Shown here: one piece after another, positions 21,784 through 33,341 of the stretch
Layout of the letters: each line of letters starts with the position of its first letter
Numbering within the stretch: position 1 is the first letter of the stretch
NCBI RefSeq assembly: GCF_030704535.1
Contig: NC_081817.1
Span: forward strand, 511,001-575,000
Reading direction: 5' to 3'
Origin: Vitis vinifera
Taxonomy: Eukaryota > Streptophyta > Magnoliopsida > Vitales > Vitaceae
Length of the DNA stretch: 64,000 bases
Notes under the pieces: model-generated
Databases searched by the model: none
What the model saw: only the letters and a program-made list of their open reading frames with translations
Told to the model about the DNA's origin: nothing
Made by a program: the position numbers and the translations under genes

Positions 21784-24162
21784 TCAATCTGAAACAATGG
21801 AAATTGTGCCACTAGAGATGCTGCCATGGCTGTCTTCACAGAGAGCCAATGCACGTTCCAAATTAGCTACAATGTCAGCCATGGTTGGCCTTTCCTTCCC
21901 CTCCAAGTTCACACAATGCATTGCAGTGTAAGCCACCAGCTCAACCGCCTCCGCTTCATTCGTCTGCGGTGGCCCAACCCTCGGATCCAAGACCTTCATC
22001 AGTTCTCCGGCAATAATTGCCGGCACTGCAAAGTCCACCACACTAATGGGAGTCCCCCCATTTTCACCATCCTTGAATATCGCTCTCTTCCCTGTCAAAA
22101 GCTCCAGCAAAACAACTCCAAGCCCATAGACATCGCTCTTTGCTGTTAATACATTTAGTCCATAGTACTCAGGATCAATGTAACCAACTGTTCCAGCTGC
22201 CTTCATCGGCCTGAAACTATGGCTGGAGTCTGGCCCCATCAGTGACAACCCAAAATCAGACACTCTAGCAGTCCAATTGGCATCGAGCAGAATGTTGGAG
22301 GACTTGATGTCTCTGTGAATTATAGGCGGGACTGCATAGTTATGAAGGTATTCTATCCCCCTTGCAGCATCTAATGAGATTCTGATCCTCAACTTCCATG
22401 AATTCAACACATTACTACTCTTTTCGATATTGTTTTTGTCATGTAAATGATCATAGAGCGCACCATTTTTCATGTACTCATACACCAAAAGCCTTTCATC
22501 CATTTCTTGGCAAAACCCAACAAGCCTGACCAAATGTTTGTGGTGAAGCCGCGATAAGAAGGCCAATTCAGAGTCAAATGCACTCTCCTTCTCTTGAAAC
22601 TTCTTGGTCTTTAGACCAGTCTCGCCTCTCTTGATCGCAACCTCACGACCATCAGGTAATTTTCCCTTGTACACAACCCCAAAGCTGCCTGCTCCAATCT
22701 TGTTCTCCAGGGAGAAATTATCGGTGGCTGCTGCAAGCTCTGAGAGAGCAAACTCCTCTGCCCTGTCTGTGTGTTTTGATGAAGTCCCACTCCTCTGACG
22801 CCTCATTGCCCGCGAGCTCTGGCGCCTTATGGTCAAAGATCTTGAAGGGGGGCTACTATTTGAGTTTGCACCACCATTAGAATTGCCTCGAGCAATTGTT
22901 GGCTGCACAGAGTTGTGGATTTTCTTGTGCCCACAACAAACTCCAGTCCACAAGCAGTAAATTATGGTGCAAATGCCCGAAAAGGCCCCGACTGATCCAA
23001 CAATGGCAAAAGCTAATAAACCCCTTGATAAAGCCCTGGACGGAGACGACGGTGGAGAAACTGACGGCGGTGACACCGGTGATAATGGCACCGGCGACCC
23101 TGGTACCAAAACTCTACAAGGCTTGCAAACAACCTCAGAACCGTAACAGAGGTATTGAGACCCAGGATAGACACACTCACAAGAAGAAGACTGAACGCAG
23201 GGTCCTGGAAGAATGATGGATAAAGGCAGAGGGCTCAATCCAAGCCCAGAAACAGAGCTACTAGGCCATCCAGGACCCCAACAAATTATTGAATAATTAG
23301 TTGTTATCAATCCACAAGTAAAATTCAATCCAGAAACAATGGATTCAAAAGAAATACCATTAGTTGCATTGGTTGAGAACTCTCCTCCACCACCCCAACA
23401 CACAACTGATCCATTAGATTGCCGAATGGCACAACTATGATTCTCTCCAAGCGACAGATTCGAAAACTCATAAGCTGAACCAGAAGGAACATTCAACTGC
23501 CCTGAATCGTTACTCCCTTCACACAACAAATACCCAGTTGTGTTCAATCCACAAACGTGTGAACCGCCCGCCATAATACTCAACATCGGAGTATTTCCAA
23601 ACTCTTGTTGAATTTGATTCGCAATTGTGTTACTTCCCCAACATTGAACGGTTCTATTATTAACCAAAATACCGCAGGAAAATCCTAACCCAGATGAAAT
23701 TGAAGAAAATTGACTGGACTCAGACAGGGAACTCGAGTTTTCACCTCTCCAGCACTTCACAACTCCGGTACCGTTTACCGTCGCGCACACCTGATCGTCA
23801 CCCACTGCGAGATTCTCCAGCAGAACTGTGTAATTGAAGTAAATTCTTTTCGCCACGAAGCTAGTGTTCCAGCAGAACAGGGCGAAACCCCCGGACCTCA
23901 GGCCGCAGAAGAAGTCCCGGCCGCCGGAGATGGACGAGAAGGAGGAAATGTTGGGCTCGATGGAGATGGTTTCGCCGCCCCGGTAACACTCGATTCTCTG
24001 GTACCGCTCCCCGGCCACGACGCCGCAGACCGCCCCCGAGCCGTAGCTGACGGCGAGAGTGGAGCCCGAGCCCAGCCCATGAACCAGCGCCGGAGAAGAA
24101 ACCGCAGCGATGACAACGGTGACGACTGCTGCGACGGCGACGGAGAGGGGTGTCATCGTCAT
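21784..24162 (-). CDS. CCR4: CRINKLY4-related receptor-like kinase (CCR4-like), intronless
   Basis: Membrane receptor kinase of 792 aa read from the Met at 24162. An in-frame Met at 24195 would add 11 residues, but the later one directly precedes a signal peptide (PLSVAVAAVVTVVIAAVSSPALVHG). The ectodomain has seven crinkly repeats (C-G ... CW/CWG spacing, an RCC1-like propeller), then a short Cys-rich segment and a Pro/Ser-rich stalk. One transmembrane segment (about 381-404: LLAFAIVGSVGAFSGICTII) is followed by a basic juxtamembrane region. The kinase has P-loop GAGSFGVV (490-497), Lys511 (VAIKR), HRDIKSSN (Asp618) and DFG (Asp636), so it looks catalytically competent. CRINKLY4-family kinases act in epidermal and organ development, and CCR members lack a full TNFR-like Cys domain. 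The call of CCR4 over CCR1/2/3 rests on the stalk, transmembrane and juxtamembrane resemblance and is less certain than the family. Confidence 0.93.
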   Translation of the reverse strand: MTMTPLSVAVAAVVTVVIAAVSSPALVHGLGSGSTLAVSYGSGAVCGVVAGERYQRIECYRGGETISIEPNISSFSSISGGRDFFCGLRSGGFALFCWNTSFVAKRIYFNYTVLLENLAVGDDQVCATVNGTGVVKCWRGENSSSLSESSQFSSISSGLGFSCGILVNNRTVQCWGSNTIANQIQQEFGNTPMLSIMAGGSHVCGLNTTGYLLCEGSNDSGQLNVPSGSAYEFSNLSLGENHSCAIRQSNGSVVCWGGGGEFSTNATNGISFESIVSGLNFTCGLITTNYSIICWGPGWPSSSVSGLGLSPLPLSIILPGPCVQSSSCECVYPGSQYLCYGSEVVCKPCRVLVPGSPVPLSPVSPPSVSPPSSPSRALSRGLLAFAIVGSVGAFSGICTIIYCLWTGVCCGHKKIHNSVQPTIARGNSNGGANSNSSPPSRSLTIRRQSSRAMRRQRSGTSSKHTDRAEEFALSELAAATDNFSLENKIGAGSFGVVYKGKLPDGREVAIKRGETGLKTKKFQEKESAFDSELAFLSRLHHKHLVRLVGFCQEMDERLLVYEYMKNGALYDHLHDKNNIEKSSNVLNSWKLRIRISLDAARGIEYLHNYAVPPIIHRDIKSSNILLDANWTARVSDFGLSLMGPDSSHSFRPMKAAGTVGYIDPEYYGLNVLTAKSDVYGLGVVLLELLTGKRAIFKDGENGGTPISVVDFAVPAIIAGELMKVLDPRVGPPQTNEAEAVELVAYTAMHCVNLEGKERPTMADIVANLERALALCEDSHGSISSGTISIVSD

Positions 24163-27100
24163 CTGGTGGAGTGAGGTATAATGGCGTAGATGCACCCTGG
24201 TTCAGTTCCCCTCATTGGGGGAGATGATGTAGAGAGAAGCGAAGATCGTTTTAGAGAGAGAAATAGATTGCAGGTTCTGTTTAAAAGATTGCATTTAAGA
24301 GCGAGAAAGTAGAGAGATAAACAGATTCAATTCTTCTTTTTTTCCCCTTTTTTTTAAAAAAAATATTTGAAAAACAATATTCAAATGAAAATTTCCTTGA
24401 AATACCAGCACTCGCTAGCCACCTCTTCTGCAAGTAACCCACTGCCACGTACTCATAAAAATTGCCACCTGGCAAAACTAAGAAACCTAATCTCAACTAA
24501 CACCCTGATTGGATGATATTCGTCGGAAAATAAAAAATCAATATAAAAGCTACAACAAGGTTACCCATTCTTATCATTCATTCTTAATCATTAAATATAA
24601 CAAAATAAAAAACACCGTGAAACTCATTCTAAATTATTAAAATTAAAAAAAAAATTAATTCTTAACATTAAACTCAAGCATAACGAAAACAAAAAAAATT
24701 AAATCAAATTAGTTAAGTCAATAAATAAAAGGATTAAATTGAAATTGATTTTCAGGATATTAAGAAAAAAAAAATAACGTAAATGAATTGATATCCAGGC
24801 CTAACGTGAGTCATTAATTAAAATCTAATTTAAAAAAATTAGTGGTGGCGTTGAGTCCGCCAGCCAGGGCCCAGGGGGAGTTTCGTACATGGTTCGATCG
24901 TGGCTTTATCTTAGTTCCAATGGGTCAAACACGTTTGGTTGGACCTTACCCAAAAAATAAATTAATAAAGAAATAAATAATTTCAATTCCAACGACATTC
25001 ATTCCTAACCATTTTTTGAACCACAATTACAACCCATTTTTTAACTTTTTAATTTTTAAATTTTTTAATTTTTTTTTGGGTGGGAGGTTTGTATGAACGA
25101 AGGCCTATTTCTTAACCGGCAAAATATGGGTTGGGTTAAGCAACGTGGACAGCGGCGACAGCCACATAACACTGAGGAAAAAGTGTATAATACTCTATAT
25201 GATGTTCAGCTTTACATAAAAGTGCCTGTTACTTTGCCATCACTCCGTTTCCACCTCAATTCCATGTTCATGAATGAATAAATATCTCCAAACAACTATT
25301 TTTAGAATAAAAGAAAATATTGGGTTTGTTTTTCCTCCAAATATTCTAATAATCAAGAGTAAAAAACATAAAAAATTATATTACAACTCATTCCTATTAT
25401 AATATTCTATTCGACCCTTAAAGATTGTGTCTGATTCTATAATTTCATGTGAGAAATTTAATTAAATAAAATAATATAATTTCTCAATAAATGGAGCAAA
25501 CAATATCTATATTGACGAACAATCTCGATCCTTAATAATTGTTTATCTGTTATTTTCAACGGGAATAATTTTTTGACATTACATATTATTATAATAAAAT
25601 ATAATAATTAATGAAAAAAAAGTTGAATATTCATTGGGTTGAATCTTCATAGAATCCCAATACCCTTCAAAAAAAGTTGCCCACCCACGTGAAAATATGA
25701 CCCAGTGACCAAGTCCTCCTCCGCCACATTATCATTGCTCTTCTTATGATTTCAACCCAAGACGCATAACATAGACCGCTTCTCCTTTTTTCAGAAAAAG
25801 TTTGGTATACTTTGGAAAGTCTCCTTAGATAGCTGCTGCTTTGATTTATTGACATCGATTTGATACGTGGCCAGTATTCCACCGAATGGAATTTTACGTG
25901 CCTAAACACCCTTATTATTCTTTTGTCTTATTCTTTCAAATCCGCGTGAAAATCTGCATTATTATGGCGATATTTTGTTGAGTAAATTTTGGTGCAGTCA
26001 GCTTTCAAGGTCTCTTTCCCTTTTGTTTGCAATTGGGAGGGGCATCATGTCCCATATATTGAGTGAAATTGAAGTTTAGTTGTAAAGACCATCCATATTG
26101 ATTGGTTCATGTTCTTCAAGAACATCATACCTCATTGACCATCCCATGTGTTTTCTCAAGGTTTCTGCCATTAGAAACCACTTTTTTCTTTTCCAAAATT
26201 TACTTGATTTTAAAATTTTCATGTCGGCATGTATATTATAGTAATAAACATTTTTTATTTTTTTAATTTGTAAGTATTTACTAGAGATATAATTAATTAA
26301 GAATTAATTGTTTAAAAAGGATAAGATAATTTTGAAATTGATGAATCTACCGATTTATGTTTTTACTTAAAAAAAAAAAAAACAACCCTTTCTTTATATT
26401 ATTTACTCGTATATTTTAAAAGAAAATTATTGTTTTTACAAGAAAATAATAAAGACGTGTTTGTCAAAATGAGTTCAAAAAAGTGGTAGAGGTGCCTATC
26501 AATCAAATAGCCCTACAATTAATGTGCCACGACACTTCAACAGGAACTTTCATATGGGAATATTTTTCTTTGGAAAATAGGTATTTAATGGATGATTGAA
26601 CAAAAGGAGGCAAAGAGGAGAAAATCGATGGACTGGTATTGTGGGGCACCCCTAAATGAGTATGGGTTTCTGTATTAATGCTTCCATAGTAGTCAGTTGT
26701 GTGCCACTCGTATATTCAAATATTGGGTTCATACTATGCTGAGAGTTCACACTGTGTTTTCATGTCTGATTCTTAAATGAAAGATGGTGTTTTGGTCGGT
26801 GAAAACAGTGAGCTGTTGCGGAAGCCTCTTAAAGTATCAAATAAATAAATAAACAATAATTCATGTGTTCAATTTTTTAAGTGGGACTTGTAGTAAATGT
26901 CCTGAAAAGATGGGTCAGTTGTTGTTGAATTAAATTGCAGAGACCATGATTGATGATGATCCTAAAGAATGAGAGCTTTGGACATCCAAACATGGGGTGT
27001 CTTTGGGTGTTAGGGTTCATTTTTAATTTTTAAACAAGTTCTTGGAAAAGAGAGACCTGCATGTTGTTCCAAAAATAGAGACACAAAATAAAAATAAAAA

Positions 27101-28057
27101 GGGAAAAAGAGAAAGGCTGAAGGTTACCATTAATCTACAGAAAGGGTACTGAGACCAACAAGGCTGTAAAGGTTCATGTTGATCGCTAAGCACTAGGCAT
27201 CCTGTCAGAATAATGACTGAACATCCTTGGTTAGTACCTACATCAATATCATTTATCGCTCATCCAGGTATTATCCTCGACCTGACCTGGAGGATCCTGG
27301 CTGCACCCCACGATGGGAGGCTGCCAGATCAGTCTCAAAGCAGCGTAAGAGTTGGTGTCAGCTTTGCTGGATCAAGCCCAGGCATGGTGAAGAAGCCAGC
27401 AGCATGAGGGGGACAAGTTCAATCCCTGCCTGGAGGCTGGAGCCTTCGGGTATTCTTCTCCTCTTTACTGGGCTTCCAAGCTATAATTCCTGAAAAAGAT
27501 AACATATTCCTTTCATAGTCTGACAAGACAATTTAACTCATCCACGCGGTTTAAGCTATGATGGTAGTAGTGGTGAGTAAGATTAATTCAAGCATTTCCA
27601 ACCAAGTTATATGCTGATGCCCACAACTATCTGGGCAGTTCTCAGTAAGTCGGCAGAAATAATGCGAGGAACATAGTTGTCAAGGAGGATACAAGAATTT
27701 GAATAAACAACAAATGATTATTGGTCTAACAGGTTACAGAATTTCGAAACGTAATTTAAGATCCAACAGGATTGCAAGCATATAAACAAACCTAGATGAG
27801 AATCAGGTTTTGTAACAATTCTAGATACACATTGGTTGCTACTTATATATGACAGAAATGCAGCTGTTAAGATCTCTAAGATCGAACTCTGGGAATTTGG
27901 GGTTTTTGCCAATGGCTCCTGTGTACAAATTCGTGCTATACAGAGAAGGTTGTGAGCCCAATGAAGAGTTGAAGGTGTGTTGTGATCGCGAAAAAAATAT
28001 AACCTTTCAGGTGCCTTATGAGGGGAAAGGTAGCCTTCATTGTGTACGATTTTTATT
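24163..28057. other. Intergenic region between the receptor kinase and the phosphatase gene
   Basis: The receptor-kinase promoter and leader lie at about 24163-24300 and are rich in GAGAGA on the plus strand. AT-rich DNA runs from there to about 27.1 kb, with no gene I can support. The segment nearest 28057 should be the 3' UTR of the phosphatase gene. A GC-rich island at 27210-27485 is listed separately. Confidence 0.6.
27210..27485. other. GC-rich structured island, function unknown
   Basis: About 275 bp of markedly higher G+C than its surroundings. It has several self-complementary segments: CCCA-CGA-TGGG near 27306-27315, AGGCT-GG-AGCCT near 27432-27443, and GATC-TGGC pairing with GCCA-GATC across 27292-27332. 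Overlapping open frames of 64 and 88 codons exist on the plus strand but neither looks like a known protein. It could be a structured noncoding RNA, a transposon relic or an unannotated exon. Confidence 0.35.
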
Positions 28058-31000
28058 CTATACTGTCCAACCAGAAGCAGGGATTCCATGCTTTTGAAAC
28101 CATTCAGGCATGCGGAACCTATCATAGAGCACAGGTCTCACATCGTTCTGCTGAGAAAGATGCTTCAGTAATGGAAGGAGTACCTCCAAAAGCTGATTGA
28201 TCAATGAAAGACATCAGAAGAGTAGTGAGTAAAGAATTAAACAATATGAATAGGCACTGGAATTTAATCAATGCAATGCTTTGTACCTGTCCATCGTTTG
28301 GTTGTCCTGCAGAAAATGGAATGCATGGAACTCCATTCAGAGGCTGCAGTAAGAAACTGAATGGATTGTTATCAACAATAACTATTCGGCAGAGATCCTT
28401 TGATAGGCAAGAAAGATCTTTCACATGCTCCCGGTATTCCCTGTCATTGATGCAAACAAGAGGTTTTAGCTAACAAACAACATAACCTTGGGCTGAGTGG
28501 GATGATCATTCAAGAATTCCCATTTCAGTTTATTTCAGTCAGTCTTACTTTTGACCAAAAAGAGAAGCAAATTTTATAAATTTGCGCAAACTCCCCATTG
28601 GGACCAAGGTTTTGTTGAATTAAGTGCAATAAATTCCATTAAAAATCTAATATTTCTAGGCCTTCAGTAGCAGTCATTAGTGGAAAAGACTAATTTGAAT
28701 AAAATAAAATAAAAATAGCATAATATAATCAGTCAATTCCTCTGTGCATAACAATACAAATTATTGGAAAAGGACTTGAGTATACCGAGATGTATACGAG
28801 GCTTCAAAGTATATTCACAGAAGAAGAAATTGTATAAGACATTGGAAAAATAGTGTGCTCCCTACATTCACGAGCTTAATCTGGAGACATAGATTAGAGG
28901 ATTTCCTATGTTCGTGCTTTTGCCCACATGACTAGTATTTATAATAGATTTATTTTTTACCAGACCTCTTTCAATGCCATGTCTACTTTATAAATTGTTC
29001 TGTCATTCTTTTATTACATTGCATATGGCATGCTCAGTCATGCTTCCTAATACGGGATTCCTATTTATCAAATGCATTTGAAATTAAGAAAAAGAACGTG
29101 GAATTGTTTAAAAAGCATCCATTATAGCTAGGTGCAACTAAGCCAGTGAGAGGGAATTAGAATGAGAATGAATGGAACTAGAATTAGAATTCAAAATTTC
29201 AATTAAGTATTTACAAGCAGGAAACAGAATAAAAATAAAGATAATTATCATGGTGCATACCCTCATTTTAATGTCATATTTTAGGATGATGATGTCTTCA
29301 TCTTCCAAAAACTGAATGAGTTTAAAATTAGCCACAAAAATGTTAGATACAAATAAGTAAAATGAAATTTAAATTATTAATATTTATATCTTATTAATTA
29401 AGAATAGTTATTAAAAAAGACACTTCTGATCTTTTTTATAATAATTTCATAAATGATTATTACTATTTATGTAAATAAAATAAAATTAATATAAAAATAT
29501 TATTTGTTAATTTACCTTATATGTGCTAAAGCCTCACACATTGTATATTATTTAATATATAAATGTCCTCAATTATTAAAAAAATTAATATTGAACCAAA
29601 TAAATTAAAATATGTATTAGAGGCATTAACCTACACTATAATACATAAAGTCTTTTTATTTAAAATTTTTGATGATTAAATATGGTATTATCTCAATTAA
29701 TAATAATTAAAACAATTCATTATATTTAGTACTCATGTAATAATTTTAAATTTTTTAGAAAATATGTTATTGCATCAAATTAACATATAAGTTTATCATA
29801 ATTAAATATGTCATTATGTTAATCTCTTGAGGGCATTTTTGTCCAATTTTCATTCCTAAGAAAATGGAATGGATTCCTTAAGTAGCTTCAAGGAAACCCA
29901 TTCTCCGTTTTGGAGAAAGGGATTCCCTAAAATTAGATGGGTCTTACACCTTTTTCTGATTCCAAGTTTTAGCAAACACCTAGAATGGAAAGAGAGGGAA
30001 CTCTCTTTCATTTGATTCCTCAAGAATCAAGTAAACATGCCATAAATTTGTGGGACATGCAGCTTTTGGAACTATGCAGGTGTGTAATGGCTAGAAACTG
30101 TAAAAGAAGAGGAAATGAGAATATGGATGACCAATAAAATACTCACGTGCTAATTGTTGAAGGCCGATATAGTCTAAGACTAAACAGATTTTCCACATCT
30201 ATTCTGTCAACAAGAGGCCTTGCGTAACCTGTGGGCACCCAGAGAAAGTAGATTCAAGAAATTATTTTTTTAAAAGGGTAGGAGAGAATCCAAAAAGCAT
30301 GGTAAAGTAATTTTTATACCTTCAAGACCAGCAGTAAAGAGCACGAGCTCTGAAAATTCACTAAGTTGTTTTAAGAATTCTCGCAGTCCTGGACGTTCAA
30401 ACACTGTAACATAGTTGACCTTTGGTTTTCCTTCACATTCCTTCAAGCCCAAACATTCTAACATCAAGATTATTTTACTTGAATAATTGCTAAAGAACCA
30501 ATAAATGAACAAAAGACATATAGGACACCTTGTCTGAAGATACACATTCTAGCTCAAACCACTTCAAACCAGATTCTATTGCTTGATTACGAATGGAGGC
30601 AGGCAGGCTGGATGTCTCATATGCACATACTAGAGTTTCATCCAAATCAAGAACCACCTGCATATCAAGATGCACATGCACGACTTAGAAATCTGTCCTT
30701 TAAAACATAATAAGAATAATGGTAGGGAACTTAAGATCTATCAAGTGGGCAAGTAGTTTTTCATCAGCATACATGCAAGTGGTCAAGAAAAACAAAAGGA
30801 AAAAGAAAAAATGAAAAATACAAAAATGAAATGAAGTCATTGACACCTTGAGTTTAGCAGAATTTGCAGTCATGATTTTAAAATTTTTTGCCAAGTGTCC
30901 GTGCTCAAGTTCAACTTGAAGGGAGTTGAAACATTGTATGTATTTTAAAACTTCCGTAGCTTTCAAGGAACTAATTAGATTTTTGGACTTGATGAAATTA

Positions 31001-33341
31001 AGCTCATTGTCAATCTCTACAACAAAAGGTCAATTTTTTGTTTCAATCAGATCATTGCTACTCTGCTATTGTACCCAACCAAAAATCACTACATCAATTA
31101 CCAATGGGTTGGTTAAATAGATCATTTTCCTCTGATCAACTCTACCTAGGGCCATATACTTATTGTTTTGTAGGTCATCATATGTTTTCTGACAGCCCCT
31201 TCACTCATTCTTTTAAGCCTTCTAGTTCTTCTCATGGCATCTTCAACTTGAACCAATACACTTCTCATTACATATGGTGTAACCATTCATCTTCTTTGAA
31301 CACACAAAAAAAGAACAACTATTCATCTTCTTTGCACATAACAAAACAACCTTAACTGTTTCTTTTTCCTCAATGGTGCCACTTCTAGCTTTTCAAGAGT
31401 GCATTCAATTCCCCCTTTTTTTTCCTTTTCCTTTTTAATTTCTTTTATCCTTTCTTGCCTTGTCAAACATTGATCTTAAACACATCATTTCAAATGCACT
31501 TATTTTATGGGGCATTAATATTGACATGCAACCTTCCGTACAATAAAGTATGGATTTTCTGATAGCTCTCTCCTTTTACCTTGAGAGTTTCTGTTGATTA
31601 CACAAAATTCCTTGATGGAACATATTAGAAGACAGATGGGTGGAGACAATTTGAAGTTTAATATTAATTAGCGAATCAAGAATTCACTGAAACAAACTGA
31701 AAGAATGAAAAACAGAAACATAATAATATTCTGTTTTGCCTTATCCAACTATTTGGCGTCAATAACACAAATATTGCTCTGTCAGCCACATAAATGTTGC
31801 TCCATAATTTCAGCCTATTAAGAGCCACAACTTTAGTCCAAGGTTCTCCATGTCGTTCAGCCTCCCTCTACCAATTTTAGCATTCTTTCCCCACTAATAC
31901 CAAACACTTCCCATCAGAGGATATGTTGTCACAGGTGCCACCACTGAACTTTTCATTTCTGAACCATCACACTCAACACTAAAACATTTGAATAACATGT
32001 TATGGCTATTGCTAGATTCTCCCTGATTTGCTTATTTAAAATCCTACAGGGTTTCAAATAACCCATCTCCACATCCTAATTTCAAGTAGACATGTGAAGA
32101 TGTTTTCCTAATGGCTTAATGTTGAACCCCAACGAACATAGCTGGAATGGATGTAAGTCTACACTTTCAATTCTGGATAGGATGACTGAAACATGCAATT
32201 ACAAACATAATAAAATTATAACTCCATCTTATCTACTCTTAAATAAACTTAAGTGCACCATCCTTATCAATATTTTCTCTTTGGTTTGATTGAGCATGAG
32301 CATCAGAATTTTCCCTTTTGGTGTCCATAGTCATGAGATGGCTCATGAGAAAGCCATCAAACCTAGATCATCTTGACAGGCAAAGGAAAAGCAAATGAAT
32401 AATACATTCAAAGAGGAAGGAATTAGGGGAAAAGAATCATCTTTTATGTTTTTGTTAATTCTGCTTCCCCAGTATTCCCCTGCAATCTACCTAATGTTCA
32501 TTTCCAGGTGACTTTCATAATCTCAGTAGCTTCCAGGCACAGAACCATACAAATATGTATTAGGTTCAAGAGAGGATTTGTATTTAGATGACATCTGGAC
32601 TCTACTCTCAGCTCTCAAAAAAAATTTAATCACCAAACTAAACTTATTTCCCATGATTCTCCAATTCTACCCTAAATCTGATTACATGTATTACTACACA
32701 GACAAAAGCGTGTGAAACTCTTCGTGAAATCTTCTGTAAAGCTAAGTTTTATCCTATATATAACCTAACATTTTTCCTGAGGCAGCAAAATCCAAATAAG
32801 AAGCTGCCTCTGCACAATTTTCCAAAAGCATTTCCTTTGGGCCAATAACCCTTACCAAACATAGAGAAAGAACAGAGGAGCAAAACCTCCAGAAACCTCT
32901 TACAACAATCAAACACTACTTCACAAAAGATCAGACCAGAGAAAACAAAAAACAATCAAACTCACAACAACTCGAAAACCGAGATAGGGAATAACTCAAC
33001 CATACCGTGAACTTCTCTGCAGGCCGATCGACCGCAGCCGCGGCGGAGTCGGTACCGTCGGTTGCGTTGATCTGCACGGAGTCCGGAGGCGGCTCAAGCT
33101 CCGGCAACTCGACGACCGGAAGGGGCTTGAAGGAAGGAGAAGAAGGGAGAAGAGAATGGTGGCGGAGGCCGACGTAAGAGAGGACTTGAGTCACGGACGG
33201 CGTGCCTCGGAGGATCTGAAGAAAGATCTGGAAGAAGAAAGCGAGCCAGTTGAGGAGTGTCCGCCATAGCTGAAGCGACCTAGGAGCGTAGACCTCGGCC
33301 TGAGTCAACTCGGCCTTGGCCGCCGAGTCACTGACACTCAT
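28058..33341 (-). CDS. CTD-phosphatase-like (NLI-interacting factor/Dullard type) HAD phosphatase
   Basis: Predicted 318-aa member of the small HAD phosphatase family (FCP1/SCP/Dullard type), strongly resembling the Arabidopsis At3g55960 protein. Six exons on the minus strand: 33341-33006, 30657-30529, 30440-30320, 30228-30147, 28440-28287 and 28192-28058; phases agree. The N-terminus (AELTQAEVYAPRSLQLWRTL) leads into a hydrophobic segment at about 29-44 (LLNWLAFFFQIFLQIL), a possible membrane anchor. The catalytic motif is DLDETLV (Asp116, Asp118), followed by YVTVFERPGL, LVLFTAGLEGYARPLVDRID and the metal-binding region IVIVDNNPFSFLLQP. The C-terminus ends MPEWFQKHGIPASGWTV. The Met at 33341 was chosen; an in-frame Met at 33356 would add five residues. 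Intron 1 is 2.35 kb with nothing recognisable in it. The likely role is dephosphorylating Ser/Thr of protein substrates; the target is unknown. Confidence 0.93.

Noticed and set aside
25667..25909. 80-codon minus-strand open frame
   Set aside because: No recognisable domain, and it lies alone in AT-rich spacer; chance open frame.
27400..27445. tRNA-like AGTTCAATCCC (B-box-like) motif
   Set aside because: The flanking five-base T-stem does not pair and no cloverleaf can be drawn, so it is not called as a tRNA.
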